Positions 7,971 through 16,603 of a stretch of 64,000 nt of DNA are shown piece by piece. The stretch is from positions 310,001-374,000 of the forward strand of contig NZ_FUZT01000004.1 in NCBI RefSeq assembly GCF_900167445.1, written 5' to 3'. The notes beneath the pieces are model-generated. The model did no database searches and was not told where the DNA came from. It saw nothing but the letters and a program-made list of their open reading frames with translations. The translations under genes and the position numbers were made by a program. Every line of letters begins with the position of its first letter. Positions within the stretch are counted from its first letter, which is position 1. The stretch comes from Maledivibacter halophilus (lineage in GTDB: Bacteria; Bacillota; Clostridia; Peptostreptococcales; Caminicellaceae).

Positions 7971-10900
7971 ATGCATAAAAAATTTAATCTTATTATTACT
8001 GTTGTTCTAATATTTTATATTATAACACCCAAGATTTCATTTGCTTCAAATATATATGACAAATTAATATTTGAAAATCTTACTGTAGCAGAGGGGTTAT
8101 CACAAAATACAGTTAATTCAATTTTACAAGATAGACATGGATATTTGTGGTTTGCCACCCAGGATGGGTTAAACAGATATGATGGTTATTCCTTTAAGAT
8201 TTACAGGAAGGAAGAGAAGGATGATAATACAACCAGAATATCAGACAATGTAATCAATGTATTATATGAGGACAAAGATGATTATTTATGGATCGGAACA
8301 TATTCCGGAGGTTTAAGTCGTTTTGATAGAAAGACGGAGACTTTTCTTCACTATAAGCATGATCCGAATAATGATAAAACCATTAGTTATAATGAGGTGA
8401 GAGCGATATATGAGGATAGAGATGGAGAGTTTTGGATAGGAACTAATGGTGGCGGTCTTAATAAACTCAATAGAGAAACAGGAGAATTTACCCATTATAG
8501 ACATGATCCTAATGACCCAAACAGTTTAAGTAATGACCAAGTAAGAACTATTGTAGAGGATGAGGATGGTATTCTTTGGATTGGAACAGTATATGGGGGA
8601 CTCAATGCCTTTGACAAAAAAACAAAAACCTTTACTCGCTATAGATATGATGAGAATAATACTAATGGCTTAAGTAGTGATTCTGTATATGGACTGTTAA
8701 TTGATAAAAAGAATATAATATGGATAGCTACAAACGGTGGAGGACTAAATAAATTTAATAAGGAAACTGAAGAATTTACAGTATATAAGTATAGTAAAAG
8801 TGATAAAAATAGTATTGGTTCTAATAAATTACATACCCTGTTTGAAGACAGTTTAGGAAGATTATGGATAGGTATGCGGGAAGATGGAGGATTAAGTCTA
8901 TTCGATAGAGAAAATGAGGAATTTTATAATTATAAATCAAAGGAAGGTATCAAAAATTCATTAAATGATAACTATATAAGATCCTTTTATGAAGATGACA
9001 ATGGGAATATATGGGTGGGAACATTTGTAGGAGGAGTTAATAAATATGACAGTAAAAAAACTCGATTTGCCCTCTATCGAAAAGAATGGTGGAATGATAA
9101 TAGTCTTAAAGACAATACTATTAGAGCTTTTTATAAAACAGATGATGATATCCTATATATAGGAACAGAAGGGGGATTGGATAAATTAGATAAAAAAACA
9201 GGGGAATTTACTAATTATTCCTATGAAGCCAACAATCCCAATAGCTTGCCTAATAATACAGTTAGAAGCTTATCACCGGACGGCAATGGAAACCTATGGA
9301 TAGCTACCCATGGAGGACTATCAAAATTTAACATGAAAACAGAGAATTTTACCAACTATTTCCACGATCCCAAAAATCCAAATAGTATTGCAAACAATAT
9401 GGTTTGGAGGGTTTTAGCTGACTCCAATGGAAATATATGGGTTGGAACTCGTAATGGATTAAATAAGCTTGATCCGGATACAGGAAAGATTATGACCTTT
9501 AAACATGATCCTAAAAATCCACATAGTCTATTAAGCAATAGAATTATGTCTATATACGAGGACAATAGGGAAAGAATATGGATAGGTACTGTTTTAGGAG
9601 GAGTAAGCTTATATGATAAAGAAATAGAAGGCTTTAAGAATTATCAGAATGACAATGAAGATAAAAACAGTTTGGTCAATAATAATGTTTTATCTATTTT
9701 AGAGTGGAAGGATAAAAAGATTTTGATAGGAACTGGAGGGGGATTGAATATATTAGATGAAGAAACTCAGGATTTTGAATTGTATACTGAAAAGGAAGGA
9801 TTGCCCAACAATACTATATATGGAATATTATCGGATTCTAAAGGCAATTTATGGATGAGTACAAATAATGGAATTTCGAAGTTCAATACTAAAGATGAAA
9901 CCTTTACAAATTTTAATATAAATGATGGATTGCAAAATAATGAGTTTAATAATGGAGCTTATTACAAGGCGAAGGATGGAGAAATGTACTTTGGTGGTGT
10001 CAATGGCTTTAATTCATTTTATCCGGAAGATATAAAAACAAGTGACTATAATCCATATGTGGCCATAACTAGTGTTAAAGTATATAATGAGGAAATAACA
10101 CCAGAAAAACCCCTATCTGATAGTGAACCGGATTATATTGAATTATCCTATGAAGACGATTTTATATCCTTTGAATTTTCTTCATTGGACTTTTCTGCTC
10201 CGGAAAAAAACACATACTCCTATAAACTAGAAGGGCTTGATGAAGATTGGATCTATTCTGAAAATAGGAGATATGTAAGCTACAGTAATTTATTGCCTGG
10301 GACATATATATTCAGTGTTAGAGGTACCAATAGTGACGGTAAATGGAGTGAAAAGGAAGCAGCCATTAAGGTAAATATTATTCCTGCTTTCTGGCAGACA
10401 GAGTGGTTTAATATTTTGATTGTGCTTACCCTTTTAATAATTGGAATCTGGATATATAAATATAAGACCATAAGAATTAGAAAAAGAAATAAGGAACTTG
10501 AAGAATTAGTAAATGAAAGAACATATTCTTTAAAAAGAGCAAATGAAATGTTAGAAAAAGAAATCGAAGAAAGAAAAAAAGCAGAAGAAGCCATAAAACA
10601 AATAGCATATTATGACCCCTTAACCCATCTCCCGAATAGAAGATTGTTTATGGAATTGGGAGAAAATGAATTATTGAATGCAAAAAGAAACAAAGATTTA
10701 CTAGGCATTTTATTTGTTGACCTAGACAAGTTTAAATCTGTTAATGATACTTATGGGCATGATGCAGGAGATATTTTATTGATTGAGATTAGTGAAAGGC
10801 TGAAAAAAGTATTAAGGAAAACCGATATAGTATGTCGAATAGGCGGAGATGAGTTTATAATTCTAATTAAAGATATCAAAGAAAAAGGAAATATATCAGT

Positions 10901-11129
10901 AATCATAGAAAAGATAATTAAAATAATTATTGAACCAGTAAAACTAAGTGGAAATATAAATGTGGTTGTAGGTGCAAGTATTGGATGCAGTTTTTTTCCA
11001 CTAGATAGTGAAGATTTAGAAGAACTTATAAAGAAAGCAGATGAAGCGATGTATAAAGCAAAGAAGGTATCAAAGCCCAGTTATACAATATATGGTGAAA
11101 CTGATATCAAAAAGAATTTAAATAAATAA
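7971..11129 (+). CDS. Secreted beta-propeller (Reg_prop)/Y_Y_Y sensor fused to a GGDEF diguanylate cyclase
   Basis: 1052 residues from ATG 7971 (GTG 7962 sits too close to the GGAGAAAGG ribosome site). A signal peptide of about 25 residues ends near ISFAS. About fourteen repeats of the type DGNGNIWVGTxxGGLNKFD fill residues ~30-690, enough for two seven-bladed propellers, followed by a Y_Y_Y domain (~735-800), one membrane helix (~813-831), a coiled coil (~835-880) and a GGDEF domain. The active-site GGDEF lies at ~958-962, with an RxxD inhibitory site (RKTD) five residues before it. The layout predicts extracellular ligand sensing that drives c-di-GMP synthesis inside. Similar extracellular parts are known from hybrid two-component sensors of polysaccharide users, but here there is no histidine kinase. 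Confidence 0.92.
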   Translation: MHKKFNLIITVVLIFYIITPKISFASNIYDKLIFENLTVAEGLSQNTVNSILQDRHGYLWFATQDGLNRYDGYSFKIYRKEEKDDNTTRISDNVINVLYEDKDDYLWIGTYSGGLSRFDRKTETFLHYKHDPNNDKTISYNEVRAIYEDRDGEFWIGTNGGGLNKLNRETGEFTHYRHDPNDPNSLSNDQVRTIVEDEDGILWIGTVYGGLNAFDKKTKTFTRYRYDENNTNGLSSDSVYGLLIDKKNIIWIATNGGGLNKFNKETEEFTVYKYSKSDKNSIGSNKLHTLFEDSLGRLWIGMREDGGLSLFDRENEEFYNYKSKEGIKNSLNDNYIRSFYEDDNGNIWVGTFVGGVNKYDSKKTRFALYRKEWWNDNSLKDNTIRAFYKTDDDILYIGTEGGLDKLDKKTGEFTNYSYEANNPNSLPNNTVRSLSPDGNGNLWIATHGGLSKFNMKTENFTNYFHDPKNPNSIANNMVWRVLADSNGNIWVGTRNGLNKLDPDTGKIMTFKHDPKNPHSLLSNRIMSIYEDNRERIWIGTVLGGVSLYDKEIEGFKNYQNDNEDKNSLVNNNVLSILEWKDKKILIGTGGGLNILDEETQDFELYTEKEGLPNNTIYGILSDSKGNLWMSTNNGISKFNTKDETFTNFNINDGLQNNEFNNGAYYKAKDGEMYFGGVNGFNSFYPEDIKTSDYNPYVAITSVKVYNEEITPEKPLSDSEPDYIELSYEDDFISFEFSSLDFSAPEKNTYSYKLEGLDEDWIYSENRRYVSYSNLLPGTYIFSVRGTNSDGKWSEKEAAIKVNIIPAFWQTEWFNILIVLTLLIIGIWIYKYKTIRIRKRNKELEELVNERTYSLKRANEMLEKEIEERKKAEEAIKQIAYYDPLTHLPNRRLFMELGENELLNAKRNKDLLGILFVDLDKFKSVNDTYGHDAGDILLIEISERLKKVLRKTDIVCRIGGDEFIILIKDIKEKGNISVIIEKIIKIIIEPVKLSGNINVVVGASIGCSFFPLDSEDLEELIKKADEAMYKAKKVSKPSYTIYGETDIKKNLNK

Positions 11130-11142
11130 GAATAGCTTTGAA

Positions 11143-11179
11143 AGAACAATGTAAGCCTCCTTATTAAATTCTTTGTTCT
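11143..11179 (+). terminator. Weak stem-loop after the GGDEF gene
   Basis: AGAACAA (11143-11149) pairs with TTGTTCT (11173-11179), followed by AAAATTAAAAT. AT-rich, so only a tentative terminator. Confidence 0.35.
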
Positions 11180-11198
11180 AAAATTAAAATATAACCTA

Positions 11199-11247
11199 GG
11201 AAATATTAATACTCCCGACATAACAACTAGCACAAAGAGTGAATTTA
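11199..11247 (+). repeat. Short intergenic repeat, family 2, copy B
   Basis: Runs from GGAAATATTAATACTCCCG through AACTAGCACAAAGAGTGAATT. Same strand and order as copies A and C. Confidence 0.6.
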
Positions 11248-11252
11248 TAATT

Positions 11253-11319
11253 AGTCAGTAACTTAATTGGTTTATAGTAATTTTATACTTATATAAACCA
11301 AAGAGTACTGGCTATTTTT
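11253..11319 (+). terminator. Long stem-loop with T-run
   Basis: Left arm from AGTCAGTA to TTGGTTTATA (11253-11276), right arm from TATAAACCAA to AGTACTGGCT (11292-11313), then TATTTTT. It may be the true terminator of the GGDEF gene. Confidence 0.5.
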
Positions 11320-11379
11320 CTGTATTAAATTAACCTATTGTGTTAGTAAATTAAATATTTAACATCAAATATAATTTAA

Positions 11380-11417
11380 GAGATTTTAATATGGAAACCA
11401 GCACAACGAGTTAAATT
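11380..11417 (+). repeat. Short intergenic repeat, family 2, copy C
   Basis: Contains GAGATTTTAATATGGAAACC then AGCACAACGAGTTAAATT. Its left end is degenerate compared with copies A and B. Confidence 0.5.
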
Positions 11418-11437
11418 AAAAAAATATTAGAAAAGTC

Positions 11438-11483
11438 TTTACAAATTGAAAACAATAGTGTACTATATAACTAGTTCACTATT
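11438..11483 (+). promoter_or_regulatory. Promoter and overlapping operator of the GntR-ABC operon
   Basis: TTTACA (11438-11443), 17 bp, TACTAT (11461-11466). The inverted repeat AATAGTG (11454-11460)/CACTATT (11477-11483) spans the -10 region and is placed for repression. YtrA-type GntR proteins usually repress their own operon from such a site; assignment to the next gene is inferred. Confidence 0.6.
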
Positions 11484-11506
11484 AAACAACTAATGAGGTG
11501 GAGTTA

Positions 11507-11890
11507 ATGGATTTTGACAATAGCATCCCTATTTATTTACAGGTTATCAGAAAAATCAAATTGGATATTATTACTGGTAAGCTAAATCCTGGCGATAAGC
11601 TTCCATCTACTAGAGATTTAGCTAAAGAAATTAATGTGAACCCTAATACTGCATCAAGAGTATATAAAGAAATGGAAGCATTGGGACTATGCTTTAAGAA
11701 AAGAGGTTTAGGGACATTTATTACAGAATCAGAAGATATAGTTAAAACAATCAAGGATGAAATGGCCAGCCAAATAATTGAAGATTTTATTGAAGGTATG
11801 AAAAAATTAGGTTTTTCATACGACGAGATGATAGAGATTATTATAACCAAAAAAGAAAAATATAAGAATTATGATCAGGAGGAAAAATAA
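11507..11890 (+). CDS. GntR-family regulator, YtrA subfamily
   Basis: 127 residues from ATG 11507 (GAGGTGG five bases upstream). It is a winged-helix GntR domain (about 5-75: PIYLQVIRKIKLDIITGKL, PSTRDLAKEINVNPNTASRVYKEME) with only a short dimerisation tail, as in YtrA, which represses an ABC transporter operon and often responds to cell-wall antibiotics. Its stop overlaps the start of the ABC ATPase by one base (TAATG), so the two are translationally coupled. It probably binds the inverted repeat over its own promoter. Confidence 0.92.
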   Translation: MDFDNSIPIYLQVIRKIKLDIITGKLNPGDKLPSTRDLAKEINVNPNTASRVYKEMEALGLCFKKRGLGTFITESEDIVKTIKDEMASQIIEDFIEGMKKLGFSYDEMIEIIITKKEKYKNYDQEEK

Positions 11891-12582
11891 TGGAAAATAT
11901 TTTAAAAGTGGAAGAGCTTACTAAAAAGTATTTTAATAAAGTTGCATTAGATAAAGTATCTATTTCCTTTGAACAAGGAAAAATATATGGATTACTAGGT
12001 CCTAATGGAAGTGGAAAAACAACTCTTATGAAGGTCATAGCTGGTCTCCACAAACAAACATCAGGTCAGGTATTTGTTAATGGTAATCCCATATCCTATA
12101 AAACAAAAAAAGATGTTGCCTTTATGCCAACAGAAGACTTTTTGTATCCTTGGATGAAGGCAAAAACATTGGGTAAATATTTTAGCGATATGTATAAAGA
12201 TTTTAACAGAGCAAAATTCATTAATTTAATAGAAAAACTTGAAATTAGTAAAGAAAATAAAGTTTCAGAGCTTTCTACAGGATTAAAGGGCAGATTAAAG
12301 GTAGCATTGGCTATTGCAAGGGATGCATCAATATATATGTTTGATGAACCATTAAATGGTCTTGATCCTATTTCAAGGGAAAAAGTAATGAACTTAATAT
12401 CTGAAGCCTTTAATGAAAATAAGGTAATTATTATATCCAGCCATTTAGTAAGTGAACTTGAAACCTATTTAGACGAAGTTGTATTTCTAAAAAATGGGAT
12501 AATAGAGCTCAAGGGAGATGCTGAAAGTATGCGTGAAGAAAATGGAAAATCTATTGAAGCTTTATATAAGGAGGTATATTAA
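11890..12582 (+). CDS. ABC transporter ATP-binding protein (YtrB-like)
   Basis: 230 residues, a single nucleotide-binding domain. Walker A is GPNGSGKTT (~38-46), Walker B IYMFDEP (~150), and a switch His is seen in SSH. The signature is degenerate (LSTGLKGR instead of LSGGQ), as often in this exporter subgroup. It should energise the membrane protein encoded two bases downstream. It is the second gene of the GntR-ABC operon and its role is probably export or antimicrobial-stress defence, from family context only. Confidence 0.93.
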   Translation: MENILKVEELTKKYFNKVALDKVSISFEQGKIYGLLGPNGSGKTTLMKVIAGLHKQTSGQVFVNGNPISYKTKKDVAFMPTEDFLYPWMKAKTLGKYFSDMYKDFNRAKFINLIEKLEISKENKVSELSTGLKGRLKVALAIARDASIYMFDEPLNGLDPISREKVMNLISEAFNENKVIIISSHLVSELETYLDEVVFLKNGIIELKGDAESMREENGKSIEALYKEVY

Positions 12583-12584
12583 CT

Positions 12585-13334
12585 ATGTTAAATTTAATAA
12601 AGTATGAGTTTGTTAAAAAATATAAGATGTTTATGATTGTTATTATTACAACTATTCTAGCGGGTATATTTACCAGCCTTAAGTTTGAGGAAATGGGAAT
12701 TCCTATCTTTGCAGTAATACTATCAATTGGATTGTTTATACTTTATGCAGTAGATGTTGTTCAGATGTATAGCCAGGATATAAATAGAAAAACCGGCTAT
12801 ATGGTTTTTATGACACCAAATAGTGGATATACAATCATTGGCTCTAAGGTAATAACGGCATTATTAGAAGGCTTTGCTATGCTAATATTTTTTATTTTAG
12901 TTATAACATTAAATAGTACTATAGTCCATGGAATAGGTGAAGTTTTTAATATGAATTTTCATAATATAGATATTCCTTTTAATGAGGTTATTATTAATAT
13001 ATTTATATTTTTAACAGCGGTGTTACTTATGTTCATTGAATTTTTACTAACCATTTATTCAGCTATTACAATAAGAAAAAGTATTTTATCTAATGTTAAA
13101 TTTAAAGGATTAATTAGCTTTGGAATTTTTCTTCTGCTTAATTATATAACTGGAAAAATCCATACAATTCCTTACAATGTATTAGATTATTCTAATTATG
13201 AACCTATAACAAAAGTGCCTCAAGTTAGTGATATGCTCAATATATTTGCACCTGCAATGGTTACAGCTATTGTTCTGTGTGGATTACTAACTTTACTATC
13301 GGGATATTTGTTGGAAAAGAAAATTAATTTGTAA
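12585..13334 (+). CDS. ABC transporter membrane subunit
   Basis: 249 residues with about six hydrophobic segments (clear ones near 17-35, 38-58, 90-115, 140-165, 175-190, 220-242). It is the permease partner of the preceding ATPase (AAGGAGG within the ATPase end). It lacks a recognisable substrate motif; the layout is like ABC-2 type permeases. Last gene of the operon, followed by a strong terminator. Confidence 0.85.
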   Translation: MLNLIKYEFVKKYKMFMIVIITTILAGIFTSLKFEEMGIPIFAVILSIGLFILYAVDVVQMYSQDINRKTGYMVFMTPNSGYTIIGSKVITALLEGFAMLIFFILVITLNSTIVHGIGEVFNMNFHNIDIPFNEVIINIFIFLTAVLLMFIEFLLTIYSAITIRKSILSNVKFKGLISFGIFLLLNYITGKIHTIPYNVLDYSNYEPITKVPQVSDMLNIFAPAMVTAIVLCGLLTLLSGYLLEKKINL

Positions 13335-13355
13335 GAGGTTATAAATGTTGTTTCT

Positions 13356-13394
13356 AAAAGTCGTAGTATAAAAAAGCTACGACTTTTCCTTTTT
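13356..13394 (+). terminator. Intrinsic terminator of the GntR-ABC operon
   Basis: AAAAGTCGTAG (13356-13366) pairs with CTACGACTTTT (13377-13387), followed by CCTTTTT. Confidence 0.85.
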
Positions 13395-13527
13395 GTTCAT
13401 GCAATAAACCCGTTTTTTTATATAAACTTGAAGGAAAAAACAAATTAAATTTGAAATTTGTTTATTTATAATGAAAAATTTTGGGTATTTATAAGAATAG
13501 CTAAAAAAAAATAATGGAGGAAAAAAT

Positions 13528-14349
13528 ATGTTTGAATGGTTATCTGGATTTTCTCCAGTTAAACAAGCTTTAATTGGTACATTATTTACTTGGGGAGTTA
13601 CAGCCCTTGGAGCATCTTTAGTATTTTTCTTTAAAACAATTAAAAAAAATTTATTAAATGGTATGCTTGGTTTTGCAGCAGGTGTTATGATAGCAGCAAG
13701 TTTTTGGTCCTTATTAGCGCCTAGTATTGAAATGGCAGAGGAATTAGGTCAAATTCCCTGGCTGACGGCTGCAGTTGGATTTTTGGCTGGAGGAGCTTTC
13801 CTATTTGCTGTAGATAAATTTTTACCTCATTTACATATAGGGAAAGATACTTCTCAAGCAGAAGGTATAAAAACAAGTTGGCAAAGAAGTGTGCTTTTAG
13901 TATTAGCTATTACCTTGCACAATATTCCTGAAGGACTTGCAGTAGGTGTTGCCTTTGGTGCTGTTGCCTATGGATTGCCTTCGGCTTCATTGGCAGGAGC
14001 AGTTGCTTTAGCGATTGGAATAGGTCTGCAAAACTTTCCGGAAGGGGCAGCAGTTTCAATACCCCTTAGAAGGGAAGGATTTTCTCGAAAGAAAGCATTT
14101 CTCTATGGTCAGGCTTCTGGGGTGGTTGAACCTATTTCAGGTGTAATTGGAGCATTAGCTATTGTGTCTATGCGTCCTATACTACCTTATGCTCTATCCT
14201 TTGCTGCTGGAGCCATGATTTATGTTGTTGTTGAGGAATTAATTCCAGAAGCTCAGCAGGGTGAAGAACATATAAGAACAGAGATTGCGACTATTGGATC
14301 TATGATTGGATTTTCTGTAATGATGATTTTAGATGTTGCATTAGGGTAA
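13528..14349 (+). CDS. ZIP-family divalent metal transporter
   Basis: 273 residues with about eight membrane helices. The metal-path motifs are [15 protein letters not shown] (TM4) and [13 protein letters not shown] (TM5). This places it in the GufA/ZupT-like branch, which imports Zn2+ and similar ions. The cytoplasmic loop before TM4 is short ([13 protein letters not shown]) and only mildly His-rich. ATG 13528 follows ATGGAGGAAAAA. It stands alone between two terminators; no Zur-like site was recognised. Confidence 0.92.
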   Translation: MFEWLSGFSPVKQALIGTLFTWGVTALGASLVFFFKTIKKNLLNGMLGFAAGVMIAASFWSLLAPSIEMAEELGQIPWLTAAVGFLAGGAFLFAVDKFLPHLHIGKDTSQAEGIKTSWQRSVLLVLAITLHNIPEGLAVGVAFGAVAYGLPSASLAGAVALAIGIGLQNFPEGAAVSIPLRREGFSRKKAFLYGQASGVVEPISGVIGALAIVSMRPILPYALSFAAGAMIYVVVEELIPEAQQGEEHIRTEIATIGSMIGFSVMMILDVALG

Positions 14350-14460
14350 TTACAAAGATAAAAAGAATTTGAGGACAAGGAAAGTATATTATGAAGGTAA
14401 ACAAGAGGCTGATTATTATAAAAGTGAAGTTTAATTATCTATTACAAAAAAAATTAAAAT

Positions 14461-14505
14461 AAAAAACTCCTTTTTAATTTAGTATAAATTAAAAAGGAGT
14501 TTTTT
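14461..14505. terminator. Strong bidirectional terminator
   Basis: Perfect 21-bp arms starting AAAAAACTCCTTTTTAATTT (14461-14481) and 14485-14505 around a 3-nt loop, with A-run and T-run at the two sides. It serves the ZIP gene and the convergent secreted-protein gene. Confidence 0.9.
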
Positions 14506-14522
14506 ATTAATACTACTAAGTC

Positions 14523-15251
14523 TTATCCAATTTCTCCAGTTTCTATGTAATCTCTATAATTTACATATTCATTAGCCTGTTCTCCATCAATATAGTAGAA
14601 TCCAGAAACCTTAGGCTTGGCAGTAGAAGCTATTACAATACGTATAGCCTTATTTTCTCCATATTTATATATCATGGAAGCACTAAGGGGTCCCATTCTA
14701 AATTCTCCTAAATATTCTATTTCATCTGTGTTTTCAACTAAGTTATGTTCTTTTATGAAATCTTCTGCCAGTTTTTTACCCTTCTCTGTTTCTACCTCTT
14801 GATTTTTAGATTTTTCAAAATCAATTGTATAATAAATGCTAATATTTTCAATTTCTTTTGTTTCAGGGTTTATTTTAACAAGAGCTTTATTTATATCATT
14901 TTCATCCTTTGGTTTAGATTGATCTACTATTTTGCTATAAAAGTATGACCCATGTTCCTTAGACCCTTTTACAAGACTAAGATTTTCTATTGCATTTGGC
15001 TGCATATCTTTTCCAAAATATTTTTCAAATGTATCCACCACTTCTTTAGTTGCCTGCTGTTCATTGGTTTCATTAATGGTATTACCTTGAATTGCAGGAT
15101 GTACAAATGCCTTGATTTCCTCAGCCTCATTAAGGATAGTAGCCTCCATATTAGATTGTGTAGACTGTGCAAATGCAGGAATACTGGAACTTAACATTCC
15201 TACTGAGATTGTTCCTAGCAATGCTAGACTTGTGATTTTTTTAAAGTTCAT
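14523..15251 (-). CDS. Secreted protein with YcdB/YcdC-like repeat domain
   Basis: 242 residues. A Sec signal peptide of about 28 residues ends AFA-QS. The C-terminal part (EKGKKLAEDFIKEHNLVENT onward) resembles that of the two lipoproteins encoded at 16604 and 18320 (EEGKKIALDFIKEHEYVE), so the three are paralogous. The domain looks like the YcdB/YcdC (PepSY-like) group of cell-surface proteins; function unknown. On the minus strand GGAGGAAT precedes the ATG. Its promoter carries the TTTACA double box shared with its neighbours, linking it to the two-component systems downstream. Confidence 0.85.
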   Translation of the reverse strand: MNFKKITSLALLGTISVGMLSSSIPAFAQSTQSNMEATILNEAEEIKAFVHPAIQGNTINETNEQQATKEVVDTFEKYFGKDMQPNAIENLSLVKGSKEHGSYFYSKIVDQSKPKDENDINKALVKINPETKEIENISIYYTIDFEKSKNQEVETEKGKKLAEDFIKEHNLVENTDEIEYLGEFRMGPLSASMIYKYGENKAIRIVIASTAKPKVSGFYYIDGEQANEYVNYRDYIETGEIG

Positions 15252-15304
15252 AATTCATTCCTCCTAAAAATAATTTTATGTACATCTTGATTATGCACAA
15301 TCAA

Positions 15305-15358
15305 AGTATAACGAATAGTTGTATTGAAATAATCAATAAGTTGTAAAATAGTTGTAAA
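15305..15358 (-). promoter_or_regulatory. Promoter with TTTACA-N5-TTTACA box (secreted-protein gene)
   Basis: On the minus strand: TTTACA at 15358-15353, TTTACA at 15347-15342, -10 TATACT at 15310-15305, no good -35. The 54-bp layout is identical in four other promoters here. The box resembles the PhoP/PhoB direct-repeat type. Confidence 0.7.
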
Positions 15359-15410
15359 ACATATGAAGATATTAAAAAAAGAATAGCCCAGTGACAAATT
15401 TATATATAAT

Positions 15411-15464
15411 TTTACAACTTATTTACAACAATTATATAATTCTAATAAAATTTAGTATTATAAT
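15411..15464 (+). promoter_or_regulatory. Promoter with TTTACA-N5-TTTACA box (VanY-type gene)
   Basis: TTTACA 15411-15416 and 15422-15427; -10 TATAAT 15459-15464; -35 region (15436-15441) not consensus. The second box starts 37 bp before the -10, as in the other copies. Confidence 0.75.
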
Positions 15465-15488
15465 GTTGGTGAATAGGGGGTAAGTACT

Positions 15489-16247
15489 ATGAACGAAGGA
15501 AAAAGAAGAACAATATTGATAAGAAAGAAAATACAGAGAAGGATGAGACAAAGAAAGAGAAGAAGAATATTTTTGGCATTTATTTTTATTACGATGTTTT
15601 TCAGTATTACCTTTGCAATAGATAAAAACTATTTCACCGAAGCAAAGGATGACTCTTTAAAAGAAACAATAGAAAATAGCCACAAGCTTATTTTAGTAAA
15701 TAAAAATCATTCCTTATCGTCGGATTATACTCCGGAGGATTTAATAGTTCCTAATGTACAATTTCCTTTTAAGGAATATCATTCTAAAAAGCAGATGAGA
15801 AAGGAATCAGCTACTGCCTTGGAAAATTTGTTTAAAGGAGCTAATGAAGAAGGGATTAAGCTCTATGCTATATCAGGGTACAGATCATATCAAAGGCAGG
15901 AGGCTATCTACAATAATAAAGTGAGAAAAGCAGGTATAGAAGAAGCAAATAGACTTGTTGCCTATCCAGGAGAAAGTGAGCATCAAACTGGTCTTGCCAT
16001 GGATATATCCAGTCCAGGCAGTAGGAATTTATTAGTTGAAAGCTTTGGAAGCACAAAAGAAGGTAAATGGATAAAGGAAAACTGTCACAAATATGGCTTT
16101 ATAATAAGATATCCAAAGGGTAAGGAGCATATTACAGGATATAGTTATGAACCTTGGCATATAAGATATGTAGGGAAAGAAGCAGCAGAGGATATATTTG
16201 AAAAAGATATTACTTTAGAAGAATATATTTTAAATGAAGAGTTATAA
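15489..16247 (+). CDS. VanY-type D-alanyl-D-alanine carboxypeptidase (M15B)
   Basis: 252 residues. A very basic N-terminus (KRRTILIRKKIQRRMRQRKR) precedes a membrane anchor (~28-43); the M15B domain covers ~95-245. The zinc and catalytic residues are visible in SGYRSYQRQ, SEHQTGLAMDIS (His and Asp) and EPWHIRYVG (Glu and His). It trims terminal D-Ala from peptidoglycan stem peptides outside the membrane. GTG/ATG choice is simple: ATG 15489 after GGGGGTAAGT. It belongs to the TTTACA-box group, so it is probably induced with the secreted proteins by the neighbouring two-component systems. Confidence 0.93.
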   Translation: MNEGKRRTILIRKKIQRRMRQRKRRRIFLAFIFITMFFSITFAIDKNYFTEAKDDSLKETIENSHKLILVNKNHSLSSDYTPEDLIVPNVQFPFKEYHSKKQMRKESATALENLFKGANEEGIKLYAISGYRSYQRQEAIYNNKVRKAGIEEANRLVAYPGESEHQTGLAMDISSPGSRNLLVESFGSTKEGKWIKENCHKYGFIIRYPKGKEHITGYSYEPWHIRYVGKEAAEDIFEKDITLEEYILNEEL

Positions 16248-16274
16248 ATATATTTATTAGTAAATTTGTATAGT

Positions 16275-16332
16275 AAACTCCTTATGGTTTATTTGGTATT
16301 TCAAATTATAACCATAGAGGAGTTTTATTTTT
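16275..16332 (+). terminator. Terminator of the VanY-type gene
   Basis: AAACTCCTTATGGTT (16275-16289) pairs with AACCATAGAGGAGTTT (16310-16325), then TATTTTT. Confidence 0.8.
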
Positions 16333-16335
16333 AAT

Positions 16336-16365
16336 TGAGCAAATTGGAGTTATGCAATTTCCTCA
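16336..16365. repeat. MITE-like remnant M6 (30 bp, ends only)
   Basis: TGAGCAAATTGG joined directly to AGTTATGCAATTTCCTCA: the two ends of the M family with the interior lost. Confidence 0.65.
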
Positions 16366-16369
16366 ATTA

Positions 16370-16473
16370 TATAGATTTCCAATAGTAAAACTTAATTTAT
16401 ACGTATCACAATATCCAATGTTTCTAAGGATTTTTGATATGTATAAATTAACTGTTTTACTGGAATATCTATA
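16370..16473. repeat. Long imperfect inverted repeat (~104 bp)
   Basis: TATAGATTTCC, AGTAAAAC and TTAATTTATAC on the left pair in order with GTATAAATTAA, GTTTTACT and GGAATATCTATA on the right. No coding potential; it could be another small non-autonomous element or an RNA hairpin. It ends about 35 bp before the next promoter box. Confidence 0.5.
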
Positions 16474-16508
16474 TAGAGTTTACATAATGAAACAAATCTA
16501 AATTTTAT

Positions 16509-16562
16509 TTTACAATTTCTTTACAAATAAAATATAACTCCTATATATTTTATTTGTATAAT
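16509..16562 (+). promoter_or_regulatory. Promoter with TTTACA-N5-TTTACA box (lipoprotein 1)
   Basis: TTTACA 16509-16514 and 16520-16525; -10 TATAAT 16557-16562; no consensus -35. Same 54-bp geometry as the other four. Confidence 0.75.
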
Positions 16563-16603
16563 AAGTCCAGAAAAACAGATTTAAAATATAGGAGGCTGAA
16601 ATT

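Noticed and set aside
14617..15194. Several plus-strand frames of 61-80 residues opposite the secreted-protein gene
   Set aside because: They mirror the coding gene on the minus strand; Cys/Phe-rich and lacking ribosome sites.
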